This document shows positions 16,010 to 24,253 of a stretch of 64,000 nucleotides of DNA, one piece after another (the first letter of the stretch is position 1; each line of letters opens with the position of its first letter). The notes beneath the pieces were generated by a model. It was not told the DNA's origin, made no database searches, and worked only from the letters and a program-made list of their open reading frames with translations. The position numbers were made by a program, and so were the translations under genes. The stretch comes from Thioalkalivibrio sp. ALJ21 (GTDB taxonomy: Bacteria; Pseudomonadota; Gammaproteobacteria; Ectothiorhodospirales; Ectothiorhodospiraceae): positions 186,001 to 250,000 of the forward strand of contig NZ_KB905158.1 of the NCBI RefSeq assembly GCF_000378605.1, given 5' to 3'.

Positions 16010-16882
16010 TCACCCTGTGGTGATCGGCTCCACGGCGAGCATCGCCTTCCCGGCTTGGGTGAGTTGATACCTCCCCGCTGAAAGGTGCCTGATAGCACCC
16101 TTGTCCGCCAATCTATGGATCATTGCCTGGCCTATGTCGTAGGTTCCATCGTCCTGCGTTGTCTGAACGAACCTCACAATAGCCATCGACTCGTCGTTAT
16201 CCAGCGCCGGCACAACCACATACCCCTCCGGCACGGCCTTGGTGAGCAACTCCGGGCTCTCGCCGCGCTGGTGCAGCATCATCGCGAGGTTGGCGATGTC
16301 CTGAAAATTCCCGGGATTCCCCTTACCGAGATGCTCAAACAGCATTCTGGCCAGCATCTCTCCTGAGCACTGCTCGGGGTCATCCCAACCGCCGCGACCT
16401 TTTTCACGGGCACCGGCCAGCTTCTCCTTCATCGCTGTCGCGAAGCGGTCCACGGCCGCGTCGTCAGGGTGTTGTGCTGGCGGGTTAGGCACGGCGGCCA
16501 GTGCGCACCTGTAGGCCCTCACAAAGTCCTGCCACTCACCGTCCTGCCGGTGTACAGGCCATTGGGCCATATTCTCCGGGATGCCCGTAGCCGCCGACGT
16601 CATTTTCGGGTCCGGCTCCATCGGCGCTACTTGCCACCCCGCCGGCAACCTCTGTGGTTGATCGTCTGGGCAAGGCTCGAATTTCTCCTGAAACTCGGCC
16701 GCATTGATCAACCACTGAGCGGCGTTGTCCGGATTCCGGGCGATCACGTCTCCGGGCCTGGGGCTTCCGTTCAGTTCGTCCTCCCGCGAGATACTGACTT
16801 TTCCGGCGAGATCTTCCCCTTCGATGTACGGGCGCACATCCACGATGGTCTTGCGGCGGTATTTCTTGAATGACTCGTCCAT
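16010..16882 (-). CDS. Hypothetical protein with winged-helix-like C-terminus (290 aa)
   Basis: The ATG at 16882 with AGGAG upstream is chosen over a longer frame. The 290-residue protein contains a segment G-D-V-I-A-R-N-P-D-N-A-A-Q-W-L-I-N-A-A-E-F in the first third. Its C-terminus, I-G-Q-A-M-I-H-R-L-A-D-K-G-A-I-R-H-L-S-A-G-R-Y-x-L-T-x-A-G, looks like a winged helix. The first part resembles plasmid proteins that carry an R-N-P-D-x-x-x-x-W-L-I segment. It is not tagged. It is the last gene of a minus-strand set starting at 17789. Confidence 0.6.
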   Translation of the reverse strand: MDESFKKYRRKTIVDVRPYIEGEDLAGKVSISREDELNGSPRPGDVIARNPDNAAQWLINAAEFQEKFEPCPDDQPQRLPAGWQVAPMEPDPKMTSAATGIPENMAQWPVHRQDGEWQDFVRAYRCALAAVPNPPAQHPDDAAVDRFATAMKEKLAGAREKGRGGWDDPEQCSGEMLARMLFEHLGKGNPGNFQDIANLAMMLHQRGESPELLTKAVPEGYVVVPALDNDESMAIVRFVQTTQDDGTYDIGQAMIHRLADKGAIRHLSAGRYQLTQAGKAMLAVEPITTG

Positions 16883-17013
16883 TTTTCTATCGCTCCTGTT
16901 CCTTTCGTTGCGCCTACTCCAGGGTCTTACCCCATGCCTTCCCAGCGTTGCCGGCGCTGGCGATCGCTCGGCCATCTGGCAGCTCGACCACATACCCTCG
17001 AATTCCGAGCGCC

Positions 17014-17325
17014 TCACGCTGGCGGAACCGGGGATTTCTCCAGGGCGTCGGCCTTGGGGGCGCGCCCGGCATTGGGCCGCGGGCGAACCCTATGCGCCCC
17101 GGTTCTCGCAGGACACCCATTCAGTTCCGGTTGCGCATCCACCATCTGGGCGACCTTCTCATAGTGCTCATCGCTAATCTCTTTCGGGAAATACTGGTCG
17201 TAGAAATAAAACCCAGCCCAGATGCACAAGAACAGCGCAAGGAGCTGGTTGAGCGAATTACGAAGAGTCTCGGATAGCGTCGGCTCTTCGATTCGAATAC
17301 ATTGAGACTCCGCTGCTTTATTCAT
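17014..17325 (-). CDS. Small single-pass membrane protein
   Basis: The ATG at 17325 overlaps the stop of the upstream membrane gene as ATGA. The 103-residue product has one membrane segment, L-N-Q-L-L-A-L-F-L-C-I-W-A-G-F-Y-F-Y (about residues 25-42), then an Asp/Glu-rich part. The C-terminal third is Pro/Arg-rich and looks unconstrained. A different minus-strand frame (16914-17120) over the same DNA ends in a convincing strand-rich stretch, so a frameshift near 17100 is possible. Function unknown. Confidence 0.55.
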   Translation of the reverse strand: MNKAAESQCIRIEEPTLSETLRNSLNQLLALFLCIWAGFYFYDQYFPKEISDEHYEKVAQMVDAQPELNGCPARTGAHRVRPRPNAGRAPKADALEKSPVPPA

Positions 17326-17789
17326 TTCTCGCCCCGCTTCCACGCTGGGAGGGCACTGCCCGCTCGTTTTCCTCGATAGCTCACGACTTCAGCCGCAATC
17401 AACAGGATAATCAGAATGGCCGCAACGGATGCCGCCGGGGCCATCAGGAACGCCTGCGGCTCGGGCAACTGTAATTGCTGCCCATAGGCATTGAGCGACA
17501 TGAACCCAGCAGCAAAAATCAGTTGCACGTTCGCAAAGGTCAACCCGGTCAATAATGTACCTTCTGTATCCTTCCTGGAGCGTACGGGTTTTTTCTGCAT
17601 AAGCTCAGCGAGGCCGGCCACAACCATAAGCATGGCGGTGGCCCAGAAGACCGCCAGGGTCACAAGCAAGACCTCGAGGTTGCGCGGGATGTCTTCGTCG
17701 TTAAGGTGGATGTCAAGGGCTCGAAGTGACACGATCAATCCGAGTGCCGCGAACAGCAGGGCTTGTCCGCCAACCTTCCATTTCGTCAT
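17322..17789 (-). CDS. Four-helix membrane protein (155 aa)
   Basis: This 155-residue protein has four clear hydrophobic segments: near the start (A-L-L-F-A-A-L-G-L-I-V), around residues 38-60, around 90-105, and near 120-140 (S-V-A-A-I-L-I-I-L-L-I-A-A). Between helices two and three is a basic cytoplasmic-looking loop, K-K-P-V-R-S-R-K. No family is recognised. Promoter copy 3 lies about 50 bases upstream, and the next gene is translationally coupled to it. Confidence 0.7.
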   Translation of the reverse strand: MTKWKVGGQALLFAALGLIVSLRALDIHLNDEDIPRNLEVLLVTLAVFWATAMLMVVAGLAELMQKKPVRSRKDTEGTLLTGLTFANVQLIFAAGFMSLNAYGQQLQLPEPQAFLMAPAASVAAILIILLIAAEVVSYRGKRAGSALPAWKRGEK

Positions 17790-17840
17790 TGTGCCCACCC
17801 GCCTCTATCGCTTTTTTCGTTTTCCTTATCTCTTATTGAA

Positions 17841-17886
17841 TGGTATTACGCTATCAATGCTGGTGTCAACCCATTCGTCAACTTAT
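17841..17886 (-). promoter_or_regulatory. Repeated promoter/operator type P, copy 3
   Basis: On the minus strand: GTTGAC, a 7-base gap, GTTGACA, 15 bases, TAATAC within GCGTAATACC. The doubled TTGAC and the CGTA-TAC core match copies 1, 2 and 4, though the spacer sequence differs. It drives the membrane-protein gene starting at 17789. Confidence 0.55.
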
Positions 17887-18229
17887 TAGGTAGATTTTGG
17901 GGTTTCCTGCTCGGCTCTATGGGCGCTCCCTCAGCCCTGAATGGCATCGAATTCGCCTAGCGCCAGACTGCACCCCTGCCGGGCCACGGAGCCCTGGTGG
18001 GCCGCGAGCAGGTGCTGGCGGCCAAGACTCAAGAGTTCAACGAGAAGATGGTGTACTTCTATGTGTCGAAAGACGCCACGCAGATGATGACCTTTCTCGC
18101 CAGCTGTTATCCTGATGGTGAGGCCATTATCAGCCCCTCGCCATCGCGGAGCCCTCGACCTAGGGGGTCGATGAAAACTGCGCTCAAGCAGGATCACCCG
18201 CAACACACCACCCATTCCGAGGTGCCCTT
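17887..18229. other. Intergenic stretch with possible coding relic
   Basis: This 340-base stretch has no convincing intact gene. A plus-strand frame from about 17997 reads V-L-A-A-K-T-Q-E-F-N-E-K-M-V-Y-F-Y-V-S-K-D-A-T-Q-M-M-T-F, which looks protein-like. It passes through S-P-S-R-S-P-R-P-R-G without stopping, so it may be the decayed end of an older gene. GAGGTG just before 18230 serves the next start. Confidence 0.3.
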
Positions 18230-19123
18230 GTGCGCAACCGAACACCGAACAACGTCCACCCGAGACCCCTGCACCATTCCGTGGCGGCCACGGATGACTG
18301 CCCATTGCACGACAACCCCCAATCCGGGTGGCTCTTCATGCACGCGACCGACAGCGAGCATCTGCTCGAGCGGTTCTGCCACCTTTCGCGATTGGAGCCG
18401 CCGCGATGGCGCTCATCGGCCCCGCAGCTTCACGAACTCTGGGCGGGGCGCGCGATCGAGTTCCTGGACAGCCCGCAACCGGGTATTCGGGTTGTTCGTT
18501 TTGAGATCGGGACCCACGAAAGCACACCCGATGACCGAGATGCCCGCGGGAGCGACGGGATCTTCCTTCATTCGCTGATCACGGCAATCCCGGGTGCGCC
18601 GGCACTGGATGCGCTTTTCAAAGACCAGGTCCTGGTGCAGCGGCCCGGCGAGGTCGAGGGCCACTATGCCTATGGTGTTGGAGGCTGGGTCATGGGGCAG
18701 CGCGATCCAGACATTCCGACCCAGAGCCCGCTCTCGCGGGATCCCTTTCGAAACTGGTTGCGGAAAGCCTGGGTCGACGGCGCCATGGATATTGATTCCA
18801 TGGACCGAGCGGTGGAGGAGGCTGAACCCAGCGTCAAAACGGTGCGCCACTTTCTGGGTACGGATTTGGGCGACCATCACGAAGTCACCAGCGGCTCCTT
18901 GCACCTATTGAGGTCAAGGCCGCGCGCGCTGGCGGACTTCATGAATTTTGCGGCATCCCCGCGCGCACAAAAACGGATGGATGATTCCGGCACGCGAGCA
19001 TGGCTGGAGGGGGAGGGCGGTGTCATCGAGACCCTAGTGGCGGACCGGAAGGTTGCCCTGGATTCGGCCGCGGAACTCCAGCACGCGGTACCCGATCCCT
19101 CCCGACGGCGGGCGCGACTCTAA
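18230..19123 (+). CDS. Tagged hypothetical protein, family A (divergent)
   Basis: This 297-residue protein starts at GTG 18230 with a GAGG upstream. Its family A motif, S-G-W-L-F-M-H-A-T-D-S-E-H-L-L-E-R-F, lies near residues 32-49. The rest aligns poorly with other members, but the length, the position of the motif and the ending S-R-R-R-A-R-L fit. It is followed by a second family A gene and a family E relic. The same A-A-E order occurs at 27493-29869. Confidence 0.78.
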   Translation: MRNRTPNNVHPRPLHHSVAATDDCPLHDNPQSGWLFMHATDSEHLLERFCHLSRLEPPRWRSSAPQLHELWAGRAIEFLDSPQPGIRVVRFEIGTHESTPDDRDARGSDGIFLHSLITAIPGAPALDALFKDQVLVQRPGEVEGHYAYGVGGWVMGQRDPDIPTQSPLSRDPFRNWLRKAWVDGAMDIDSMDRAVEEAEPSVKTVRHFLGTDLGDHHEVTSGSLHLLRSRPRALADFMNFAASPRAQKRMDDSGTRAWLEGEGGVIETLVADRKVALDSAAELQHAVPDPSRRRARL

Positions 19124-19220
19124 AGCGCAGCCTGAGGCTTGATCCCGGGAGGGGTCGATTGTCTGCATTTTGCGCATAAAGTATCATTAACGAAATAATT
19201 TCGTTCGCCAGCGGGCCTTT

Positions 19221-20108
19221 ATGCGCAACCCCCCAGTCAGCGACATCATGTATGCAGCTCAAAATCTCGAGATCAACGAGGCGCTGGTTTGGGTGGCTCC
19301 GGAGCACTACGAAAACCTGATCCGACCCATTGCGCTCGAGACCAATGGGCCGCAGCGGGCGCCGGCGTTTCATCTTGAGGATCTTGAGCCCCCTGTGCAG
19401 CACCCGTTGACCGACGACGATAAGCACTTTACCCGCAAGCACGGAACACTGGCCGCCACCCGAATTGCCACCCCGGAAGATGGGTCCCCTTGGGTGATTC
19501 GTCTCGCACTCCAGCACAACGAACGCGAACCCACCCGCCACCAATGGGACTATCTGCGCGCTTTTTTCTGCACCCTTCCAGTCCCCGTGGATGTGATTCG
19601 GCCCGCAACCGGGAGCACTCCTCAGCCGATGGCGGATTTGGACCTTCTCCTGCATCGGCGCGACCCCCTGATTGCGGGACGTTCGTTGGTCTCCTGCCTC
19701 ACTTCATCGCATAAAAGCTACTCGAGTCATCGGCTGGTTCAGGGTTTCCATTGCGCGCTCGAGAGCGGCGCCGGTTCCCTGGATCTCGAATCCTTGTGCC
19801 ATTACATGGACGAGCACCCACTTCAACCCCACAAGGGATGGCTGCGCCTGGGCCCGAGGCTTCGGGAATCCCTGAGAGTCGACTCCTTGCGGGAAGCCAG
19901 TCTTTCTTCTCAGCGAACGCAATCACTGGAGGACCTTGTCCAGATGGAAGCCTGGCGGGGGCTCTCCGGGCCCGGCACGCGCGTACGGATTATCGAAACC
20001 GCGGAGAACCTCGTTCAATCCTGCGTGTCACTGGCACGAGCGAGCGCGCTTCGATCGGAAGTCACCGCGCCACAGGCGACTGTTTCGCGGCCCCGACGAA
20101 GGATTTAG
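19221..20108 (+). CDS. Tagged hypothetical protein, family A
   Basis: This 295-residue protein shows A-L-V-W-V-A-P-E-H-Y-E-N-L-I-R-P-I near residues 24-40 and L-P-V-P-V-D-V-I in the middle. It is most similar to the gene at 8012: both have E-x-N-G after the first motif and F-P/L-P-V-P-[M/V]-D-[L/V]-[V/I]. It ends S-R-P-R-R-R-I. A Shine-Dalgarno sequence is weak, and a second ATG at 19248 is an alternative start. An AT-rich stretch with CATAAAGTATCATT lies upstream and may be the promoter. Confidence 0.8.
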   Translation: MRNPPVSDIMYAAQNLEINEALVWVAPEHYENLIRPIALETNGPQRAPAFHLEDLEPPVQHPLTDDDKHFTRKHGTLAATRIATPEDGSPWVIRLALQHNEREPTRHQWDYLRAFFCTLPVPVDVIRPATGSTPQPMADLDLLLHRRDPLIAGRSLVSCLTSSHKSYSSHRLVQGFHCALESGAGSLDLESLCHYMDEHPLQPHKGWLRLGPRLRESLRVDSLREASLSSQRTQSLEDLVQMEAWRGLSGPGTRVRIIETAENLVQSCVSLARASALRSEVTAPQATVSRPRRRI

Positions 20109-20114
20109 CACGCC

Positions 20115-20527
20115 ATGCCCATCAGCCCCGACGATAAAATGCTCCCGCTTGGCGGCTTCGTGGATCTTCTTTCCGAAGATGCCGATGCGTGGGCTCGCGA
20201 CTACCTGTTCGCGGCCATTGATGCGACCGAACCGCCGAGCGGGCCCGGAGAAGGCGCGCTAAAGCGCTTTTACGTCGGCGAGATCCAGTTTGCTGCACCG
20301 GATGCATCCAGCTCCAAGATCACCCGGTTTCTGTTTCGAATGCCCGATGCGTCGGAGAAGGGCGATTCTGTGCGCCTCCCGCAGCATCGGCTTCGCCCGA
20401 GCGCTACTTCAAAGACTCCGACGACCCGGCGGCCGGCTACATTCTTTCAAGCCTCACGCAAAAGGCTTTGAGCCAAGAGGTCGCCAGCACCGCCACCCAC
20501 CAACGGCGGTCGCGCGCTCGGATCTAG
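20115..20527 (+). pseudogene. Family E relic, internally deleted and frameshifted, tag still encoded
   Basis: The first about 85 codons (L-G-G-F-V-D-L-L-S-E-D-A-D-A-W-A-R-D-Y-L-F ...) align with the family E gene at 29192 (L-G-G-A-L-D-L-L-T-E-D-A-N-S-W-A-R). The original frame then runs to a stop at 20471. Another frame from about 20393 reads P-E-R-Y-F-K-D-S-D-D-P and ends R-R-S-R-A-R-I at 20527. It aligns with P-E-S-Y-F-G-Q-S-D-D-P and the tag of the 29192 protein. About 90 codons in between are missing. Confidence 0.8.
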
Positions 20528-20563
20528 CCCCCTCTGTAGCGTCTAGTTTCTTTGACTCTAGAT

Positions 20564-20590
20564 CGGTATAATGTCAATGAATCTATACCG
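20564..20590. promoter_or_regulatory. Inverted repeat, probable HipB-type operator
   Basis: CGGTATA (20564-20570) and TATACCG (20584-20590) form a 7-base inverted repeat separated by 13 bases. TATAAT-like and TTGACT sequences in the same interval could form the promoter of the pair at 20605-22191. The helix-turn-helix antitoxin is the expected binder. Confidence 0.55.
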
Positions 20591-20604
20591 TACTGGATTC
20601 CCCC

Positions 20605-20922
20605 ATGCGATTCCTTCCGCCGCCACCCTTGGTTAGCGCCATGCAACAAATGGGGGCCAACATCGAGATCGCCCGCAAGCGTCGACGCTGGACCGAGGCC
20701 ATGATGGCAGAGCGCGTCGGGGTCAGCCGGCAGACGTATTCCAAAATCGAATCCGGCGACCCCAGTGTAAGCTGGGGGGCGGTGGCGAGCGCGCTCTTTG
20801 TGCTCCAGATGACCGATCAGGTCTCGCAACTGGCGGCCCCGGAAAACGATCCCGTCGGGATGCACTTGAGCGAAGAAGATCTTCCGATGCGTGTCCGCCG
20901 CCCATCAAAAAGAGGCCGGTGA
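20605..20922 (+). CDS. hipB: HipB-like XRE-family antitoxin
   Basis: This 105-residue protein has an XRE helix-turn-helix at about residues 20-75 (I-E-I-A-R-K-R-R-R-W-T-E-A-M-M-A-E-R-V-G-V-S-R-Q-T-Y-S-K-I-E-S-G). It is followed by a short acidic tail and a basic end R-P-S-K-R-G-R. HipB proteins bind their operator and sequester the HipA kinase. The next gene, four bases away, is a HipA homologue. The ATG at 20605 lacks a good Shine-Dalgarno, and the ATG at 20641 is an alternative. Confidence 0.8.
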   Translation: MRFLPPPPLVSAMQQMGANIEIARKRRRWTEAMMAERVGVSRQTYSKIESGDPSVSWGAVASALFVLQMTDQVSQLAAPENDPVGMHLSEEDLPMRVRRPSKRGR

Positions 20923-20925
20923 GCC

Positions 20926-22191
20926 ATGGCGGCCACTGACCGAGAGATCGAGGTGTGGATCGACCTGATGGGAGACAACCGTCGTGTCGGTACCCTGCAC
21001 AGCACACTCCAGCGCGGCCGCAACCTGGTTCGATTCGAATACGATCCGTCCTGGATGCAGTCTTCGGTGGCCTTCGCCCTGGAGCCGCGCCTCCCGCTCG
21101 TCCAGGGGCCCCAGTACCCCGATGGCGGATACGCTCTGTTCCCGGTGTTTACAGATGCGGCCCCGGATCGCTGGGGGCGCTACCTGATTGCGCGCGCTGA
21201 ACAGTACGCGGCCGAACAAGAGGGTCGGGACCCGCGGGCGCTCATGGATATTGATTACCTGGTTGGATTGAGCGATCGACATCGAATGGGCGCCCTGCGG
21301 TTCCGAGATCCCGGTGCCGAGACCTTCCTGTCGGCGTCCCCGGAACCGATCCCTCCCGTCGCCCGGCTGCGAAAGCTTCAGGAGGCGGCCCGACACCTGG
21401 AATCCGATCGCGAGACTGCGGAAGATATCCGTTTACTCCTCGCGCCCGGATCGTCCCTGGGTGGCGCGCGGCCGAAAGCCGTCGTGGTGGATGAACGCGG
21501 CGATGAATGGATCGCTAAATTCGAGCGCGCCCAGGATCCACGCCCGATTCCCCGATGGGAGGCGCTCACGGCTCGGCTTGCCCACGAAGCCCGCATCCAC
21601 ACCCCCGACATCCAGATCATCGAAATCGATCAGCGGGGCATCTTCCTCTCCCGGCGGTTTGATCGCACGCGAAACAGTGAAGGCCGGGTGCCTTATGTCA
21701 GCGCGATGACCCTCTGCGGCAAACGCGACGGGGAGGAGGCGAGCTATATCGAGATCGCGCAGGCGATTCGACAGCACGGTGGGGCTGTTCAAGAAGACCT
21801 CGAGCAACTATGGCGCCGGATGGTGTTTAACGTCCTGGTGCGCAACACCGACGACCATCTGCGCAATCATGGGTTCCTGTGGAGCCGCGAGGAGGGCTGG
21901 CGCCTGGCCCCGGCGTTCGACATGAATCCAACGCCGCCCGAGGAGGGGGCACCGGTCCACGCCCTGGCGCTGGATGACCGCGGGGATCGTTCCTGCTCGA
22001 TGGATCCAGTGCGGCGATCGGCGGGGCATTTTGGGGTTTCGACACCGGCCGCGCGACAAATCGAGGACGACGTTCGTCAGGCGCTATCCAGGTGGTCCGA
22101 ACACGCCTCCAGCTTTGGGTTGAGTGCATCCGAATGCCGACGGATGGAGGGCGTGTTGCCGCAGTCCATGCAGCGTCGAAAACCGCGCTAA
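20926..22191 (+). CDS. hipA: HipA-family serine/threonine kinase toxin
   Basis: This 421-residue protein, close to the usual HipA length, carries the family's conserved elements. They are a glycine-rich S-S-L-G-G-A-R-P-K-A at about residues 175-184, the catalytic-loop segment N-T-D-D-H-L-R-N-H-G-F at about 306-316, and the metal-binding A-P-A-F-D-M-N-P at about 328-335. HipA kinases phosphorylate aminoacyl-tRNA synthetases or other targets and induce dormancy. The R-R-F-D-R substrate-binding segment is also present. No key residue appears missing, so it is probably active. Confidence 0.9.
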   Translation: MAATDREIEVWIDLMGDNRRVGTLHSTLQRGRNLVRFEYDPSWMQSSVAFALEPRLPLVQGPQYPDGGYALFPVFTDAAPDRWGRYLIARAEQYAAEQEGRDPRALMDIDYLVGLSDRHRMGALRFRDPGAETFLSASPEPIPPVARLRKLQEAARHLESDRETAEDIRLLLAPGSSLGGARPKAVVVDERGDEWIAKFERAQDPRPIPRWEALTARLAHEARIHTPDIQIIEIDQRGIFLSRRFDRTRNSEGRVPYVSAMTLCGKRDGEEASYIEIAQAIRQHGGAVQEDLEQLWRRMVFNVLVRNTDDHLRNHGFLWSREEGWRLAPAFDMNPTPPEEGAPVHALALDDRGDRSCSMDPVRRSAGHFGVSTPAARQIEDDVRQALSRWSEHASSFGLSASECRRMEGVLPQSMQRRKPR

Positions 22192-22215
22192 ACCACGCCC
22201 CGAGTTCAGGTCTCG

Positions 22216-22896
22216 CTACAGTCGCGGCCGCACCCGATGCGGCGCCTCAGCCGGCCGGGCTGCATCCGCCTTGCGCGCCAAATGAATTGCTCGGGCCCGG
22301 GAGAGCCCGTCGGCCATTGCACTCAACACCTGGCCAGCGTCTTTAAGATATTCATCATCGGTCAGCGCCGTTGGGTTGCGTTGCCGGTTTTCGATGAGTT
22401 CAATTTGACTCCTGGCCTCTTTCTCGCTTATCAGATTTAATCCACCCCTGCGCAGAAACCAGTTGGGCTCGGCACTCACGACCCGGGGTAACCCGGCACC
22501 CAGCGGGGCATACTGATTGCAGAAATCGGCCAGTTCGCATTTCAGTGATCGGCCCTCATAAAACCCGGCAGACTCCTGCACTCGGACATGGATGGAGTCC
22601 GCGGGCTCTTTGGGCGGTACGGCGGCGTAGACGCGGGCATGCGTTTGGCGGACGGCTTCTTTCGATACCGGGATCAATTCCGGGTTCGCCGCCGCGAAAG
22701 CGGTCCCGATCGTCCATGGCCGATCAAAATCCCCTGCATTCGGGTCGCGCTCCAGGCCTTCGATCTCTCCCCAGTACACCTGGGCCATTCGGATCCAGCG
22801 GGCAGCCGCTTGCTCATGCTGTTCGGCCTTCGGACTCATGAAGGCGGCCTCATCTTCGCCGACGACGTAGTAGGTCAGTTTTTCGCAGTCTGTCAT
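22216..22896 (-). CDS. Tagged hypothetical protein, family D
   Basis: This 226-residue protein is the last of five consecutive minus-strand family D genes. Family D shows an N-terminal A-A-R-[W/L]-I-R-M-A-[Q/E] helix (about residues 31-40), a middle A-F-x-x-A-N segment, and [A/D]-D-F-C-N-x-[Y/H]-A-P-x-x-x-x-L-P-x-V-V-S at about residues 120-140. A helical C-terminal part and a variable linker precede the tag. This copy ends H-R-V-R-P-R-L. AAGG lies eight bases before the ATG. No catalytic assignment can be made. Confidence 0.83.
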   Translation of the reverse strand: MTDCEKLTYYVVGEDEAAFMSPKAEQHEQAAARWIRMAQVYWGEIEGLERDPNAGDFDRPWTIGTAFAAANPELIPVSKEAVRQTHARVYAAVPPKEPADSIHVRVQESAGFYEGRSLKCELADFCNQYAPLGAGLPRVVSAEPNWFLRRGGLNLISEKEARSQIELIENRQRNPTALTDDEYLKDAGQVLSAMADGLSRARAIHLARKADAARPAEAPHRVRPRL

Positions 22897-22905
22897 TGCA
22901 TTACC

Positions 22906-23610
22906 TTAGAGACGCGGCCGGCGCGGGGCCGGGCGATCAACGTGACCGGCATTCTCGGCCACCTGATTCATCTCGTGGGCCTGCTCTTTATTGATCCCGG
23001 GGAGCCAGGCCTCGATGACCTTTTCGAGATCGCGTCTGTAGTGCTCTTCTTGTTCGGATTCGATCGCTCCACGGACCTTCTTGATCGCTTCGCGGGCGGC
23101 ATTGACTGGAAGCAACCAGGGGGCGCGATGTGCAGGCGGCGCCTGATTGCTCGTGCTGACCACACGAGGACACCCCATCGGCGCATGCGTATTGCAGAAA
23201 TCAGCAATCTCCAGGCGCTCGATCAAAACCTCTTGCTCCTGGCGATCAAAGACCAATACCTCCGTGTCGGACGTCCCCCCGCTTTCCGGGGGCTGGACCA
23301 GATAAAGCCACCGGGCTTCCTTGGCGACCGCATTCCCCTTGCTCGCGACGATCTTCGACCCCGCAACAACCGTCTCCAAATCGCCATTGGCCTTCTGAAA
23401 AGCGTCATGGAGCGTTGCCGTCCTCATGGTTTTCACCAGGCGTCGTGTCGGAGGGAAGGTGAAATCATGTTCGACCGCCAGCACCTCAGCTGCACGGATC
23501 AAACGGGCCGCGGATGCCGAGTGATCGCCGGTCTCCGAACCCACAAAGCTCCACTCCGGGGAGTGAATCCAGTACAGCGCGAGCTGATCGTTGGAGTAGG
23601 GTTCTGGCAC
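22906..23610 (-). CDS. Tagged hypothetical protein, family D
   Basis: This 234-residue protein starts at GTG 23610 with TAGGAG upstream. It has S-A-A-R-L-I-R-A-A-E-V-L near residue 35, H-D-A-F-Q-K-A-N-G-D-L in the middle and I-A-D-F-C-N-T-H-A-P-M-G-C-P-R-V-V-S near residue 135, so it is a clear family D member. The ending is P-A-P-R-R-P-R-L. It is nine bases from the next gene and most likely co-transcribed. Confidence 0.83.
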   Translation of the reverse strand: MPEPYSNDQLALYWIHSPEWSFVGSETGDHSASAARLIRAAEVLAVEHDFTFPPTRRLVKTMRTATLHDAFQKANGDLETVVAGSKIVASKGNAVAKEARWLYLVQPPESGGTSDTEVLVFDRQEQEVLIERLEIADFCNTHAPMGCPRVVSTSNQAPPAHRAPWLLPVNAAREAIKKVRGAIESEQEEHYRRDLEKVIEAWLPGINKEQAHEMNQVAENAGHVDRPAPRRPRL

Positions 23611-23619
23611 TTTGATCTC

Positions 23620-24253
23620 CTATAGCCGCGGCCGATTCCTGATCGGTGAAACGGGGCTCTCATCCGCAATCGAATGCATGGACTTCGCATTCAAACGCGC
23701 GAGCCCCGGGGACCAGGTATCAATCAGGTGCTGGTTGCGGGGCTGAACAGAATCCGAATGCGCCTTTCGCTTGGCCAGATGCTCAAGGAGCCGGCGGGCG
23801 AAGGCTTCCGTCACCAACCAGGGCTCGTATTCATCCATAGTCCCCTGGGATATCCGGGCAGACACGATACGTTGCTCGGGTCCGCCATCCGGCAAGTGCG
23901 CATTACAGAAATCATCGACCGGCTCGTTCAGCAGCACCCGATCCGATTCCGCTTTCGTGACATCAAGCACTCGGATGCGCATCGGGCCCTCATCCTTTTT
24001 AACCGGAAAGAAGGTTTGGGTTCGCCTTTTGAAAGCTCCTCGCGAATAGAACCCCAGGGTTTTTCTCCTTGGCGAGGCGACCGATCTCCAAAGGGTGAAC
24101 GTCCATGTAGGACTTGCTGATCTCCTGCGCAAGCCTCAGGTAACTTTGCGCAATGAGACCGTAATCGAGCCCGCTATCGGATAGGTAAGCTACGGACGAT
24201 TCTGCATTCCAGAAACTTACCAAGTGGTCATTATATTGGCGGTCATGATTCAC
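23620..24253 (-). CDS. Tagged family D protein with a +1 frameshift
   Basis: The GTG at 24253 overlaps the previous stop as GTGA and opens a frame with family D features, including A-R-S-F-Q-K-A-N-P-N-L-L, that ends at a TAA near 23998. The adjacent +1 frame continues immediately: V-K-K-D-E-G-P-M-R-I-R-V-L-D, then D-D-F-C-N-A-H-L-P and the end I-R-N-R-P-R-L at 23620. Together they give a complete family D protein of about 210 residues. The shift lies near CTTCTTTCCGGTTAAAAAGG. It may be a recent mutation, a sequencing error in the homopolymers, or programmed frameshifting. Confidence 0.7.

Noticed and set aside
16914-17120. Minus-strand frame over the end of the small membrane gene
   Set aside because: It ends in convincing sequence but lacks a good start; it is mentioned only as a possible frameshift continuation.
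22588-23625. Plus-strand frame of 345 codons opposite the family D genes
   Set aside because: It spans two minus-strand genes with their own starts and tags, so it is an antisense shadow.
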